From positions 3,844,001 to 3,908,000 of the forward strand of contig NZ_CP041764.1 of assembly GCF_009817885.1 (NCBI RefSeq): a stretch of DNA of 64,000 bases, given 5' to 3'. The notes under the pieces were generated by a model. It searched no databases, had not been told where the DNA came from, and saw only the letters and a list, made by a program, of their open reading frames with translations. The translations under genes and the position numbers were made by a program. Positions 54,313 to 63,335 of the stretch are shown piece after piece; position 1 is the first letter of the stretch; each line of letters begins with the position of its first letter. The stretch comes from Serratia rhizosphaerae. Lineage in GTDB: Bacteria; Pseudomonadota; Gammaproteobacteria; Enterobacterales; Enterobacteriaceae.

Positions 54313-55404
54313 TTATTTGCTGATGGCGCTGTTTTGTATTTTTGCGTTCAATCGCAAAACGGCCGGTGGCTCGTGGCGACGCTGAGCGCTTTCGGGCTGG
54401 CCGATATGCAGAAAGAAGGGATCGACCGCCTGTTCGTTGCCCGTTTTACGCGCCTGAGACGGGGAGTAGCCAAAGGTTTCGCGAAACTGGCGCGAAAAGT
54501 GGGCGGTGTCGGAAAAGCCGCACTGTTCACCGATATCGGTGACGGTGCGCGGAGTGTAGTGCAGCAGCCACAGGCCGTAGCGCAGCCGCAGGTTGCGCAT
54601 AAAGCGCTGCGGGGTGACGCCTAGCTCGTCGCGAAATTTTCGCTCGATATTGCGCCGCGAGGTGCCTATTCTCTGTGCCAGATCGTCAATTGACAGCGAT
54701 TCGCCCAGGTGCTGGGAAATAATATCGATTGCCCGGCGCAGCGCCCGATCCGCCACCCGTTCGAACACCACGGGCTGTGGCTGGGGATGCTCGCCGCGCC
54801 GCCCTTCGTCAATCAGCATAATATGCAGGCTTTTCATCGCCCAGGCGCGCCCCAGATGGCGTTCCACCAGATAAGCGGCCAGATCCGCCGCCGCGCTGCC
54901 GCCGGCGCAGGTGATCAGATCGCCGTCGTCGACGAACAGCCGGTCGGCCACCGGCGTCACCTGCGGAAAGCGCCGGGTCAGATCGCCATGGTGATACCAG
55001 CTGACGCAGCAGCGCCGCCCGGGCATCACGCCGGCCTGAATCAGCGCGAACACGCCGGTGCAGATGCCCACCAGCGGCACCTTGGCTGCGGCGGCGCGGC
55101 GAATGTAGTCCAGCGCTGCGCGGTCGGTGTGGTCATGTTCATCCTGCACGCCGCCGATCACCACCAGATAGTCAAAGCGCGTCGGATCCGCAAAGGGCTG
55201 GCAGGGCGCAACGGCGGCGCCGCAGCTGGAGAGCGCCGGCTGGCCGTCGCCGGTCATAAAGGTCCAGTGGCAGCGCAGCTGGCGGCTGCGGTCTCCTTCA
55301 TCGGCGGCCAGCCGCAGACAATCAACGAAAGCGGCAAACGGCAGCAGCGTAAAGCGCTGCAGCAGAACGAAACCTACCGTTAGCAAGGGCGACGCATCGG
55401 TCAT
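54313..55404 (-). CDS. GlxA-type AraC-family regulator with DJ-1/PfpI-like domain
   Basis: This 363-residue regulator starts at the ATG at 55404 (MTDASPLLTVGFVLL). The N-terminal half (about 8-190) is a DJ-1/PfpI-like amidotransferase fold with VVIGGVQDE and GICTGVFALIQAG, used for effector sensing. The C-terminal AraC domain (about 215-315) has the two helix-turn-helix units, the second as FSDTAHFSRQFRETFGYSPS. It is immediately upstream of glyA-soxBDAG-purU on the same strand and probably controls it, like SouR or GbdR in Pseudomonas. Which small molecule it senses is unknown. Confidence 0.88.
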   Translation of the reverse strand: MTDASPLLTVGFVLLQRFTLLPFAAFVDCLRLAADEGDRSRQLRCHWTFMTGDGQPALSSCGAAVAPCQPFADPTRFDYLVVIGGVQDEHDHTDRAALDYIRRAAAAKVPLVGICTGVFALIQAGVMPGRRCCVSWYHHGDLTRRFPQVTPVADRLFVDDGDLITCAGGSAAADLAAYLVERHLGRAWAMKSLHIMLIDEGRRGEHPQPQPVVFERVADRALRRAIDIISQHLGESLSIDDLAQRIGTSRRNIERKFRDELGVTPQRFMRNLRLRYGLWLLHYTPRTVTDIGEQCGFSDTAHFSRQFRETFGYSPSQARKTGNEQAVDPFFLHIGQPESAQRRHEPPAVLRLNAKIQNSAISK

Positions 55405-55501
55405 CAGAGATTCCTCGTGGGGCGTGCAGGCTGACCGCCACAGCTTAGCAAGGTAACGGCGGGGGCGGCGACCTGCATTGTGCCGTCGTCCCGCTGTCGG
55501 T

Positions 55502-56257
55502 TCAGCACCACAGCGCTTCGACCGGCGTCTCCGCAGAAAAGTGGTGGGCGACCTGGGCCTGAAGCAGCTCGGCGCAGGCCAGGGCGTCGGTAAGGGCATT
55601 GTGCGCCGGGTAGCGGGGCAGATTATAGCGGGTGCGGCTTTCGGGCAGGCGCAGTGAAACCCGCGGCCGGCGGCTGAACAGCCGCGCCGCCAGGCTGACG
55701 GGGCGATGACGGTGCTGGCGCGCTTCCAGCGCCAGCGTATCGATACAGGGAAAGGCGATCCCTTCCCCGATGCGCCGCTGCAGGGCGGCATCGAGAAATT
55801 GCCGCTCAATGCCGCGGTGGTGCACTACCAGCACCTTGCCGGCCATCAGCTCAAGCAGCGTAATAAACAGCGCGTTCAGATCCGGCGCTTTTTCCACTTC
55901 GGAATGGGTAATGCCGTGGATCACCACCGACTCGTCGCGCAGGGGGGCTCGCGGTTTCAGCAGCCAATGATGGCCGTGTTGCAGGCGGATGCGCTGCAGC
56001 GTCATCGGCACCAGACCGATGCTGACGATGTCATCGCGGCGGGCGTCGGTGCCGGTGGTCTCAAAATCCATCGCCAGCAGCGGCACCTGGCCGATTGCGG
56101 TGTCGGGCGTTACGACGCCCGCCCGGTAGAAGGCCCGCAGTGCGGGGTGCCGCGCCCGGCGAGCCAGTTCGGCCATCCGGGCCGGCCACGGCGGAGGAGA
56201 AGCGGCGGCGGGCTGCCGCGACGCCGGGTTGAACGGGTGCTTGCCGATATAGAACAT
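55502..56257 (-). CDS. DnaQ-like 3'-5' exonuclease domain protein
   Basis: This 251-residue protein has a DEDDh exonuclease fold: AMDFETTGTD (motif I), VVIHGITHSEV, FLDAALQRR and YPAHNALTDALACAELLQ (with the final His/Asp). The first 50 residues are proline- and arginine-rich and not conserved. It begins 7 bases after the cyclic-nucleotide/CBS/DUF294 gene, and this pair is often found together next to transporter genes. A nucleotide second-messenger or RNA-end degrading role linked to the transporter is possible but unproven. Confidence 0.85.
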   Translation of the reverse strand: MFYIGKHPFNPASRQPAAASPPPWPARMAELARRARHPALRAFYRAGVVTPDTAIGQVPLLAMDFETTGTDARRDDIVSIGLVPMTLQRIRLQHGHHWLLKPRAPLRDESVVIHGITHSEVEKAPDLNALFITLLELMAGKVLVVHHRGIERQFLDAALQRRIGEGIAFPCIDTLALEARQHRHRPVSLAARLFSRRPRVSLRLPESRTRYNLPRYPAHNALTDALACAELLQAQVAHHFSAETPVEALWC

Positions 56258-56264
56258 GGTGACC

Positions 56265-58151
56265 TCAGCGTATTCGGCCGGCCTGATAGCGGTATTTCAG
56301 GAACTTCTGGGCATTGCTCAGGATCTGGAAAGCATCCTTGAGGTTTTTGCGTTCGAAATCCGACAGGTTTTCCGGCTCGATATTGTTATCCGGCTGGCGT
56401 TCGGCATCCAGATCCAGCGCCTGATGGCGGATGCGCACCATCGAGATAAACTCCAGCGCGTCACGCAGATCCTGGCCGCGCCCGTGCGGCAGAATATCCG
56501 CTTCGATAATCTCCTGCAGGCGCTCAAAGGAGTTACGGGCGCGGGAGCCGATCGCCAGCGCATGCACGCGGATCAGATCCGCCAGCGGGGCGGTGCCGCG
56601 CCGTTTCATATTGATGGAGCGGCTGTGCTGGCCGGAAGGCTCCATCACAAACCCCTTAAAAAAGCCGAGCGGCGGGGTGCGAAGCAGCGCGTTGCGCGCC
56701 ATACAGGCGAGAAAACGGGCGTTATGGCGCGTCTGCTGCGCAATGCTCTGACTCAGATGTTCCGCCCACTCGGTGTTGCCCCAGACGCCGTCGAGGTCGA
56801 AAAAGATAGCGCTGTCGAGCAGGGTTTGCGGCGTGGGTTTGCCGATCCAATCGGCGAAGTAGCGTTCCCACACGGCGAGCGGCTGACGCCATCTGGCGGT
56901 GGTGGCCATAATTCCGCCGTTGCAGTAGCGGTAGCCGCAGGCCGCCAGGCCGTCGCTGACAAAGGTCGCCAGCGCAAGGAACCAGCCGTCATGACGTCGC
57001 GGATCGAAACTGTTGTCGAGCACCAGCGCATTGTCCTGGTCGGTGACGATCAACTGCTCCTGACGCGCCATCGATCCCAGCGCCAGAAAACAGTAGGGCA
57101 CCGGCGGCGGCCCCAACTGCTGTTCCGCCAGCTCCAGCAGGCGCTGGGTAAAGCTGCGGCCGATGACCGCCATGGCGCTGCCGATCATTTTTGAGTTGGC
57201 GTCTTCACGCACGATGCGCCTGAAGCAGGTGCGTACTTCACCGCTCAGAGCGCACAGTTCGGCGACGCTGTTGGCGTGGAAAATGCGGCTGACCACAAAC
57301 AGACTGTTCTGGGATTCATAGCGCAGGATATCCGACTGCGATATCACCCCGATGGGCTGACCCTGTCTGAGCACCGGCAGATGGTGCACATTGTGGCGCA
57401 TCATGGTCAGCATGGCTTCAAACACCATCTGGTGGTGTTCGCCGTAAATCAGCTCCGGGGTCATGATCTCGCTGACCGGCGTATCCACGCTCAGTCCTTT
57501 GGCGATAACCCGGGTGCGCAGATCGCGGTCGGTGAGCATGCCGGCCATTCTGGCGGCGTTGCCCATTGCGCCCTCTGGCACGCCGGCATTCATCACCAGT
57601 AACGAAGAGACCCCTTCCGTGCTCATCGTGATGGCGGCCTCGCGCACGGTGCCGGAGGTTTCAATGGTGACCGGTTTACGACCAATCAGCGTATCGATGC
57701 GCGAGGTCAGCAGTTCGTTGGCGTCTTCGGAGCGCGCCACGGTGTGGCGCAGCCGGGTGCGGTCTTCCACCTCCACCACGTCGGCGAATGCCTCATACTG
57801 CGTAAACAGCTGGTGGAACACCGGGGCAGGGATCAGCCAGGCCAGCGTGTCTTCCAGTGCGGTCACCGGAAAGCGCACGCTGCTTTCGCGCAGCAGGCCG
57901 AACTGGCCGAAATAGCCCCCTGCGCTGAGGCGATTGTAGAGATCGCCGTTACGCCGGTAGACCTCGACGGCGCCGCTGCGGATCACGTACCAGGCGTCCA
58001 CCTGCTGGCCGAAGGACAAGATGTGGCTGCCCGCCTTGAAGTAGCTGACCTCGATATTGGCGGCCGCCAGGGCCAGCGCATCAACGGGCAGCGCGTCGAA
58101 GGGCGGGTAGCGTCGCAGAAAGTCGATCATGTCCTGATGTTCGGCCTGCAT
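56265..58151 (-). CDS. Cyclic-nucleotide-binding/CBS/DUF294 nucleotidyltransferase-like protein
   Basis: This 628-residue multidomain protein has a cNMP-binding domain (about 10-130), two CBS repeats (about 160-290, with VLRQGQPIGVISQSDIL), a DUF294 nucleotidyltransferase-like domain (about 320-460, GSMARQEQLIVTDQDNALV) resembling the GlnD/GlnE uridylyl- or adenylyltransferase core, and a C-terminal DUF294_C substrate-binding domain. It lies 35 bases after the BCCT transporter gene and 7 bases before the exonuclease gene. It looks like a signalling protein that could regulate transport; no target is known. Confidence 0.88.
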   Translation of the reverse strand: MQAEHQDMIDFLRRYPPFDALPVDALALAAANIEVSYFKAGSHILSFGQQVDAWYVIRSGAVEVYRRNGDLYNRLSAGGYFGQFGLLRESSVRFPVTALEDTLAWLIPAPVFHQLFTQYEAFADVVEVEDRTRLRHTVARSEDANELLTSRIDTLIGRKPVTIETSGTVREAAITMSTEGVSSLLVMNAGVPEGAMGNAARMAGMLTDRDLRTRVIAKGLSVDTPVSEIMTPELIYGEHHQMVFEAMLTMMRHNVHHLPVLRQGQPIGVISQSDILRYESQNSLFVVSRIFHANSVAELCALSGEVRTCFRRIVREDANSKMIGSAMAVIGRSFTQRLLELAEQQLGPPPVPYCFLALGSMARQEQLIVTDQDNALVLDNSFDPRRHDGWFLALATFVSDGLAACGYRYCNGGIMATTARWRQPLAVWERYFADWIGKPTPQTLLDSAIFFDLDGVWGNTEWAEHLSQSIAQQTRHNARFLACMARNALLRTPPLGFFKGFVMEPSGQHSRSINMKRRGTAPLADLIRVHALAIGSRARNSFERLQEIIEADILPHGRGQDLRDALEFISMVRIRHQALDLDAERQPDNNIEPENLSDFERKNLKDAFQILSNAQKFLKYRYQAGRIR

Positions 58152-58186
58152 GGTGACCTCCGTGGCAGCCGGAATACCGGAACGGT

Positions 58187-59842
58187 TCAGCTGCGTTCCG
58201 TGCTGGCGTTAGGGGCGATCCGGGGTTCCGTTGCCAGACCTTTCAGCACTGAGACCGCCGCTATCAGCAGCACGATGGCGAACGGCAGCCCGGTGGTCAG
58301 CACCATGGTCTGCAGCGCCACCAGTCCGCCGCCCAGCAGCAGCGCTATCGCGACGACGCCCTGGAAGCTGCACCAGAATACCCGCTGCGGCGTGGGCGCG
58401 TTGACTTTTCCGCCCGCCGAGATGATATCGATCACCAGCGAGCCGGAGTCCGATGAGGTGACGAAAAACACCACCACCAGCAGGATGCCGATCAGCGAAG
58501 TAATCTGCGCCAGCGGCAGCGTGTCGAGCATGGTAAACAGCTGCAGCGGCAGCTCCGCTTCGGCGACGGCCTTGTGTCCCAGGTCAAAAAACTGATGGAT
58601 GGCGGTATTGCCGAGGATGGTCATCCACATCACGCAGGCCAGCGATGGGACGATCAGCACCGAGATAATAAATTCGCGTACGGTCCGGCCGCGGGATACG
58701 CGGGCGATAAACATGCCGACAAACGGCGACCAGGAGATCCACCAGGCCCAGTAGAAGGCGGTCCAGCTGGCGACGAAGTTGCCGTCTTCACGGCCGAAGG
58801 GGTTGGACAGCGCCGGCAGGTACTGCAGGTAGGCGGTCAGATTAGAGAAGAAGCCGGTCAGCAGCGCCAGGGTCGGGCCGACGATGACGACAAACAGCAG
58901 CAGCAGCGCCGCCAGCATCATATTGATTTCCGACAGGCGGCGTACGCCTTTCTCCAGCCCCGCCACCACCGACAGCAGGGTAATGGCGGTAATGCCGATC
59001 ACCAACAGGATCTGCGTGGTTTCGCCCATCGGGATGCCGAACAGGTAGTTCAGCCCGGAAGCCGCCTGGGAAGCGCCCAGCCCCAGTGAGGTCGCCAGGC
59101 CAAACAGCGTGGCCAGCACCGCCAGAATATCGATGATATGCCCGGGCCAACCCCAGACCGCATCCCCCAGCAGCGGATAAAACACCGAGCGCATGGTCAG
59201 GGGCAGCCCCTTGTTAAAGGAGAACAGCGCCAGCCCCAGCGCCAACATCGCATAGATGGCCCAGGGGTGCAGCGCCCAGTGGAAGATGGTGGTGGCCATC
59301 GCCAGTTGGCGGGCGGTTTCCGGGTCGCCCGCGGCAGCGGCCAGCGGCGCGGTGTCGCTGCGTACGCCGTTTTCGATACTGACGCCGCCAAGCGCGCTGG
59401 AGAAGTGCGACAGCGGTTCCGAAACGCCGTAGAACATCAGGCCAATACCCATACCGGCCGCGAACAGCATGGAGAACCAGGCCAGATAGTTGTAGTCCGG
59501 TCTGGCCAGGGTGCCGCCCAGCCGCACCTTGCCGAGCGGGGAAAACACCACCGCCAGGCAGAGAATCACGAAGATGTTGCCGACGCTCAGAAAGAACCAA
59601 CTCAGGTTGGTGGTCAGCCATTTAAGCACGCTGCTGAAGATGGGTTCCATCTGGCTGTGAAACGCCAGCGTCAAGACGACAAAGATAACGATCGCCACTC
59701 CGGAGATGACGAAGACGCGGTTATGGATATCCAGCCCGAAAGGGCCGACGCTGACCACGATATTGTCCTGGCCCACCTGATAGTCGGTATCGTACGGGTT
59801 AACCTCACCATCGGGTACCATCGGATCTTTTGAATCCGGCAT
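58187..59842 (-). CDS. BCCT-family betaine/carnitine/choline-type transporter
   Basis: This 551-residue secondary transporter has 12 predicted membrane segments. The start at 59842 is set by a near-perfect ribosome binding site (AGGAGG). Family hallmarks are FAAGMGIGLMFYGVSEPL and the aromatic-rich ASWTAFYWAWWISWSPF. Unlike osmosensing BetT proteins it lacks a long cytoplasmic C-terminal tail, which suggests uptake for catabolism rather than osmoprotection. It is divergent from the serine dehydratase gene across a 283-base promoter region. The likely substrate is glycine betaine or a methylated glycine, from context. Confidence 0.92.
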   Translation of the reverse strand: MPDSKDPMVPDGEVNPYDTDYQVGQDNIVVSVGPFGLDIHNRVFVISGVAIVIFVVLTLAFHSQMEPIFSSVLKWLTTNLSWFFLSVGNIFVILCLAVVFSPLGKVRLGGTLARPDYNYLAWFSMLFAAGMGIGLMFYGVSEPLSHFSSALGGVSIENGVRSDTAPLAAAAGDPETARQLAMATTIFHWALHPWAIYAMLALGLALFSFNKGLPLTMRSVFYPLLGDAVWGWPGHIIDILAVLATLFGLATSLGLGASQAASGLNYLFGIPMGETTQILLVIGITAITLLSVVAGLEKGVRRLSEINMMLAALLLLFVVIVGPTLALLTGFFSNLTAYLQYLPALSNPFGREDGNFVASWTAFYWAWWISWSPFVGMFIARVSRGRTVREFIISVLIVPSLACVMWMTILGNTAIHQFFDLGHKAVAEAELPLQLFTMLDTLPLAQITSLIGILLVVVFFVTSSDSGSLVIDIISAGGKVNAPTPQRVFWCSFQGVVAIALLLGGGLVALQTMVLTTGLPFAIVLLIAAVSVLKGLATEPRIAPNASTERS

Positions 59843-60125
59843 AGTGATTCCTCCTAGGGAATGGTTGGTGATTGCCTGAACTCTGCGTGGGGCTGGACAC
59901 AGCCTCTGGTTAGTCAGCCCGTCCAAGACGGATGATAGCGGCGGGAAGGCGGCGCAAAATGCCTGTCAACGTCTTGGCGGGGTCGATTTGCGACATGCGG
60001 CGCAGACGGGGAGCGACGGCGGTTTCCGGTCGGTGTGACGCCTGAAAGCGTCGTGAATCGGCATTTCTTGTTTTGCGTCCGTAGCGATAATGGACGCTGA
60101 CATTTCAGGCTCTCGGGAGAAGGTA

Positions 60126-61502
60126 ATGAGTATCAGCGTCTTTGATCTGTTCAAGATTGGGGTCGGCCCCTCCAGCTCACACACCGTTGGGCCGATGCGT
60201 GCCGCGCAGCGCTTTGTCCGGCAGTTAAGCGAGCAGGGCGTGCGGGATGCGGTGACGCGCGTCAGGGTGGCGCTGTTTGGCTCCCTGAGCGCCACCGGCG
60301 TGGGGCACGGTACCGATAAGGCGACGTTGATGGGGCTGATGGGCGAGTCGCCGGAAACGGTCGATCCCCGCACTATCGATCCCGCCATCCGAGCGGTGTG
60401 CGAAACCGGCTTTCTGACCCTGGCCGGCGGGGCTGGCGTGGAGTTTGACTGGAACCGCGATCTGCGTTTTGTTGATGAAGTGCTGGCATATCATCCCAAC
60501 GCCATGCGTCTGACCGCCTTCAACTCGCAGGGCGTGGCGTATGAGAACACCTACTATTCGGTAGGGGGCGGGTTTGTGCTGGATGAGAGCGAGGCCACCG
60601 CGAGCGCGCATCTGGTGCCGCAGGTGGAACTGCCTTACGACTTTAACGCCTGCGCGGAACTGCTGGCGCACTGCCGTCGGCAGGGGTTAAGAATCAGTGA
60701 GCTGATGCTGGAAAATGAAAAGGTATGGCGCGATGAAGCCGAAATCCGCGCCGGTATCGCCGCCCTCTGGCAGGCGATGCAGGATTGTATTGCTCAGGGG
60801 CTGGAGAATGAGGGCGTCCTGCCGGGCGGGCTGAACGTCAAGCGCCGCGCTCCCGGGCTGTATCGTTCCCTGCAGCGGGCCACGGGCGCAAATGTGATTG
60901 GCACCACGCTGTCGGCGATGGACTGGGTCAATCTCTATGCGCTGGCGGTCAATGAGGAGAACGCCGCAGGGGGGCGTATGGTGACAGCGCCCACCAACGG
61001 TGCGGCCGGTATCGTGCCGGCGGTGTTGATGTATTACATGCGCTTCAGCGAGCAGACGCGGGAGCAGGACGTGGTGGACTTTCTGCTGGCGGCGGCGGCG
61101 GTAGGGGCGCTGTGTAAGAAAAATGCCTCGATTTCCGGCGCGGAGGTGGGCTGCCAGGGCGAGGTCGGCTCTGCCTGCGCCATGGCCGCCGCCGGGCTGA
61201 CCGAGGTGCTGGGCGGTACGCCGGAGCAGGTGGAAAATGCGGCCGAGATCGCGCTGGAGCATAACCTGGGGCTGACCTGCGATCCGGTGGCCGGGCTGGT
61301 GCAGGTGCCCTGCATCGAGCGCAACGCCATCGCCGCGATGAAAGCGATCAACGCCGCGCAGATGGCGCTGCGGGGAGACGGACAGCACTTTGTCTCGCTC
61401 GATAAAGTGATCCGCACCATGCGCGATACCGGACGGGATATGCAGGACAAGTATAAGGAGACGTCGCGCGGCGGTCTGGCGGTGAACGCGATAGAGTGCT
61501 GA
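60126..61502 (+). CDS. sdaA: L-serine dehydratase (single-chain, iron-sulfur type)
   Basis: This 458-residue L-serine ammonia-lyase converts serine to pyruvate and ammonia using a 4Fe-4S cluster. From the ATG at 60126 it begins MSISVFDLFKIGVGPSSSH. Other signatures are PTNGAAGIVPAV and GAEVGCQGEVGSACAMAA, which holds cluster cysteines. It is divergent from the BCCT transporter gene and 290 bases before the gbdR gene, as sdaB neighbours gbdR in Pseudomonas. It would finish sarcosine/glycine breakdown to pyruvate. The gene could equally be called sdaB. Confidence 0.94.
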   Translation: MSISVFDLFKIGVGPSSSHTVGPMRAAQRFVRQLSEQGVRDAVTRVRVALFGSLSATGVGHGTDKATLMGLMGESPETVDPRTIDPAIRAVCETGFLTLAGGAGVEFDWNRDLRFVDEVLAYHPNAMRLTAFNSQGVAYENTYYSVGGGFVLDESEATASAHLVPQVELPYDFNACAELLAHCRRQGLRISELMLENEKVWRDEAEIRAGIAALWQAMQDCIAQGLENEGVLPGGLNVKRRAPGLYRSLQRATGANVIGTTLSAMDWVNLYALAVNEENAAGGRMVTAPTNGAAGIVPAVLMYYMRFSEQTREQDVVDFLLAAAAVGALCKKNASISGAEVGCQGEVGSACAMAAAGLTEVLGGTPEQVENAAEIALEHNLGLTCDPVAGLVQVPCIERNAIAAMKAINAAQMALRGDGQHFVSLDKVIRTMRDTGRDMQDKYKETSRGGLAVNAIEC

Positions 61503-61515
61503 AGGTTGCCTGATG

Positions 61516-61536
61516 TCTGCCCGTTTATTGGGCAGA
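61516..61536 (+). terminator. Stem-loop after the serine dehydratase gene
   Basis: TCTGCCC (61516-61522) and GGGCAGA (61530-61536) form a 7-bp stem 14 bases past the stop codon. No U-tract follows, so its efficiency is doubtful. The rest of the gap to 61792 shows no gene and should hold the gbdR promoter. Confidence 0.4.
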
Positions 61537-61792
61537 TGCACCAAAAAAGCATGGGGTAGCAGGGGATTACCCCGGCCTTACCCGATCAGCATAAACCGTG
61601 CCACCTCTGTTTTTTTCATCACAACAGCGGCGCTAAATCACTATCGATGAATGATTATCGAGATATTGCGCATACATTTTAAATGTAAAAAGGAAGTGGC
61701 ACATTTGTTGCCTTATTGTTTTCTGTGGAAGTGAAGAAGTATCAGACCCGTTTGTTCCCTCTCCTGACGAGAGACCACAGAGGCAAGAGCAT

Positions 61793-62947
61793 ATGTCTGA
61801 AACAAATGCATCATCCCGGGATTCTATCAATAACAATAAGACGCATACCGTTGGTTTTTTACTGGTGAACAATTTCACCATGATGGCGCTGGCGACGGCG
61901 GTTGAGCCGCTGCGCATGGCGAACCAGTTAAGCGGCCGCGAGCTGTATGACTGGCATACCATCAGCGAGGATGGCGGCGTGGTGATGGCCAGCGACGGCA
62001 TTCACATTACGCCGGATTGCTCCATGGCCGATTCCAGCGCGCTGGATGTGCTGATCGTGGTGGGCGGCGTCAATATTACCCGCAGCTACAGCCGACGACA
62101 GGTGAGCTGGCTGCAGGCGATGGCGCGCAAGCAAATTCTGATTGGCGGCGTCTGTACCGGCCCCTATCTGCTGGCGGAAGCCGGGCTGCTGGACGGTTAC
62201 CACTGCAGCGCGCACTGGGAGTGTATCGCCTCGATGCAGGAAGCCTATCCCAAGGTACGCTGCACCAATCAGCTGTTTGTCATCGAGCGCGACCGCATGA
62301 CCTGCAGCGGCGGCACGGTGCCGATGGATATGATGCTCAGTATGATCAAGCGTGATTTTGGCTATCAGCTGACGGCGGCGATCTCGGAGATGTTTATCTG
62401 CGATCGGGTGCGCAACGAGTCGGACTACCAGCGTATCCCTTTGCGCCACGTGCTGGGGACCGCGCAGCCGAACCTGGTGGAGGCGGTGTCGCTGATGGAG
62501 GCCAATATCGAAGAGCCGATCGATCTGGATCAGCTGGCCACCTATGTGGGGCTGTCCCGCCGCCAGCTTGAACGTCTGTTTCAGAAGTACCTGCAATGCT
62601 CGCCCTCCCGCTACTATATGAAGCTCCGCCTGTTCCGGGCACGGCAACTGCTGAAGCAGACCTCGATGTCGATTATCGAAATCGCGCTGGCCTGCGGTTT
62701 TGTCTCGACGCCGCACTTTAGCAAATGCTACCGCGAGCATATCGGTATTCCGCCGCGCGAGGAGCGACGCGGTATACGCAGCCAGGTGCTGAGTGAAACC
62801 CTGCCGCAGTTGGTGACCACCGCGCTGCCCGGCCTGAACGGCAAGAAGGAGCGCGTGGCGTCGGCGGTGGCGGTGCGCGCCCTGAGCGAGGCGCGCTTTG
62901 AGCCGACCTACGGTTCGGTGACGCTGGGTTGGAGCTCGCCGCCCTGA
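61793..62947 (+). CDS. gbdR: GbdR, AraC-family activator of glycine betaine catabolism
   Basis: This 384-residue regulator has a DJ-1/PfpI-like N-terminal domain (GFLLVNNFTMMALATAVEP, GGVCTGPYLLAEAGLLDGY) and a C-terminal AraC DNA-binding domain (about 240-330, FVSTPHFSKCYREHIGIPP). The sequence agrees closely with Pseudomonas GbdR as I recall it, including PLRMANQLSG and the stretch LERLFQKYLQCSPSRYY. GbdR responds to glycine betaine and dimethylglycine and activates the sox, glyA and dipeptidase genes. The arrangement here, beside a dipeptidase and a serine dehydratase, mirrors that of Pseudomonas. Confidence 0.92.
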   Translation: MSETNASSRDSINNNKTHTVGFLLVNNFTMMALATAVEPLRMANQLSGRELYDWHTISEDGGVVMASDGIHITPDCSMADSSALDVLIVVGGVNITRSYSRRQVSWLQAMARKQILIGGVCTGPYLLAEAGLLDGYHCSAHWECIASMQEAYPKVRCTNQLFVIERDRMTCSGGTVPMDMMLSMIKRDFGYQLTAAISEMFICDRVRNESDYQRIPLRHVLGTAQPNLVEAVSLMEANIEEPIDLDQLATYVGLSRRQLERLFQKYLQCSPSRYYMKLRLFRARQLLKQTSMSIIEIALACGFVSTPHFSKCYREHIGIPPREERRGIRSQVLSETLPQLVTTALPGLNGKKERVASAVAVRALSEARFEPTYGSVTLGWSSPP

Positions 62948-62975
62948 AGTGCTGAACATCATGCTTATTCTGCTG

Positions 62976-63000
62976 CCGCCTGCCCGCAACGGGCGGGCGG
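62976..63000. terminator. GC-rich stem-loop after gbdR
   Basis: CCGCCTGCCCG (62976-62986) pairs with CGGGCGGGCGG (62990-63000) around a CAA loop, with one G-T pair. It sits 29 bases past gbdR and lacks a U-tract. It separates gbdR from the decayed toxin-antitoxin remnant. Confidence 0.5.
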
Positions 63001-63003
63001 CGG

Positions 63004-63231
63004 CTATGTAGCCCAGTCTTCCAGCAGGTGGGCGTGGCCTATGGCTCGACGCGTCCCCGGTCATTCACGATGTCTCCACGTTCCGTCATAACGTCCGCAT
63101 CGGCTTTCTCTTCCTACAGGAACGAACCCCAGCTCGGCTTTACCGGCCGCAGGATGATGGCGTCGCCTTCGCGGGCGATCTCCGGTTCATTGACACCCTC
63201 AAAATCCAGATCGCTCGGCGCCGGCTGCGCT
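63004..63231 (-). pseudogene. Remnant of a VapBC type II toxin-antitoxin locus
   Basis: On the minus strand 63231-63039 encodes most of a VapB-family antitoxin: PSDLDFEGVNEPEIAREGD continuing into AIILRPVKPSWGSFL. An in-frame TAG (63114-63116) then interrupts it, and the frame resumes with EEKADADVMTERGDIVND to the natural TAG at 63039-63041. The N-terminal dozen residues are degenerate and no start codon remains. Just downstream (63004-63038) another frame gives HLLEDWAT followed by a stop, resembling the very end of a VapC toxin. The body of vapC is missing. The family is recalled from memory; the match to the conserved VapB core is strong. Confidence 0.75.
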
Positions 63232-63335
63232 CTGGGTCAGTCAGGTGACGTTTTCAGAACACTTTCTTTGTGGGGTTAACCCTATGCTGTCGAACATCAG
63301 GGCCGCTCTGGCCGTTACAGACAGGGGGTGAAAAG

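Noticed and set aside
61928..63064. Minus-strand open frame of 378 codons opposite gbdR
   Set aside because: Antisense of a well-supported regulator gene; Arg/His/Gly-rich text with no domain.
63028..63279. Plus-strand 83-codon frame between gbdR and the dipeptidase gene
   Set aside because: The opposite strand gives a clear VapB-like sequence, so this frame is its shadow.
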